NCBI GenBank assembly: GCA_963678775.2
Contig: CAXXGR010000008.1
Location: 421,402 to 485,401 of the forward strand
DNA: 64,000 nt
Reading direction: 5' to 3'
Source: JBFHIJ01 sp963678775
GTDB lineage: Bacteria > Bacteroidota > Ignavibacteria > Kapaibacteriales > UBA2268
The notes below the pieces were generated by a model that saw only the letters and a program-made list of their open reading frames with translations, was not told where the DNA came from and did no database searches. The position numbers and the translations under genes are program-made. Below are positions 63,863-64,000 of this stretch, piece by piece. Every line of letters begins with the position of its first letter. Position 1 is the stretch's first letter.

Positions 63863-64000
63863 GTAAGTCCTCGAATTATTAGTACTTCTTCGCTGAACAT
63901 GTTACCATGCTTAAACGTAAGCCTATCAACCAAGTCGTCTACTTGGATTCTTAAGCTGCAAAGCAAGCGGGATACCTCATCTTGGAGCAGGTTCGTGCTT
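63863..64000 (-). rRNA. rrl: 23S ribosomal RNA, 3' end (partial)
   Basis: The minus strand reads into conserved 23S 3'-terminal sequence (…AAGCACGAACCTGCTCC…CTAATAATTCGAGGACTTACCT), with the 5S gene 119 nt downstream. The 3' boundary near 63863 is approximate; the gene continues past the right edge. No tRNA is seen in the 5S-23S gap. Confidence 0.93.

Overview
AT-rich chromosomal window from a Gram-negative bacterium of the Bacteroidota/Ignavibacteria-Kapabacteria group (FCB superphylum). The assignment rests on several secreted proteins ending in type IX secretion system (T9SS) type A sorting domains, including the NYPNPFN form common in Ignavibacteria-like lineages, on a PorE-like lipoprotein, on the style of the outer-membrane proteins, and on a CIRCE-controlled groESL operon. 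The phylum-level inference is good; the class-level inference is moderate.

Layout. 1-2.5 kb: 5' part of a large secreted BNR/FN3 protein. 2.7-9.4 kb: RluA-type pseudouridine synthase, then dnaE - small membrane protein - outer-membrane protein - folD as one leftward transcription unit. 9.5-15 kb: a secreted propeller-like protein, a CPBP intramembrane protease fused to a DUF3738-like domain, and a lipoprotein with PD40, carboxypeptidase-regulatory and OmpA domains. 15-20.3 kb: U32-family protein, three related envelope proteins (two with LSm-like beta repeats) and gcvT. 20.5-25.9 kb: an eight-gene arsenic island, arsR-arsE-arsP-arsF-arsG-arsC-outer-membrane protein-acr3, containing a complete arsEFG set for nitroaromatic arsenicals as well as inorganic arsenic genes; two copies of a short hairpin repeat bracket arsE-P-F-G. 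26-28 kb: small unknown protein, GbsR-type regulator, NmrA-like oxidoreductase. 28-36 kb: purple-acid-phosphatase-like protein, T9SS arylsulfotransferase with two Lcl/DUF1566 domains, a glycine-zipper protein, a lipoprotein, and a pentapeptide-repeat membrane protein. 35.9-38 kb: groES-groEL. 38-49.8 kb: OsmC, octaheme cytochrome c, SDR/DUF2867 protein, aminopeptidase P, MauG/cytochrome c peroxidase, PhoX-like T9SS phosphatase, NTF2-like protein, peptidase T. 49.9-61.6 kb: four tandem genes for T9SS-exported CotH / beta-helix / lamin-tail proteins, one a CotH-less duplicate and one a malectin-CotH version broken by frameshifts. 61.8-63.3 kb: a POT peptide transporter broken by frameshifts. 63.6-64 kb: 5S and the 3' end of 23S rRNA of a leftward rRNA operon.

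How it fits together. The ars island forms a tightly packed unit with a regulator at its head, redox proteins (ArsC, ArsE, ArsF), three inner-membrane efflux proteins (Acr3, ArsP, ArsG) and a translationally coupled outer-membrane protein that may supply an outer-membrane step. The CotH cluster, the arylsulfotransferase, the PhoX protein and probably the first gene are surface or secreted cargo of a T9SS whose core genes are not in the window; the PD40-OmpA lipoprotein has the domain order of PorE without its TPR part.

Sequence quality. Frameshifts at short homopolymers occur in an essential gene (dnaE), in two neighbours at 9.9-12.8 kb, and many times between 58.8 and 63.3 kb. At each junction I worked through, a one-base change restores a conserved motif, so I read most of them as sequencing or assembly errors and not as gene decay.
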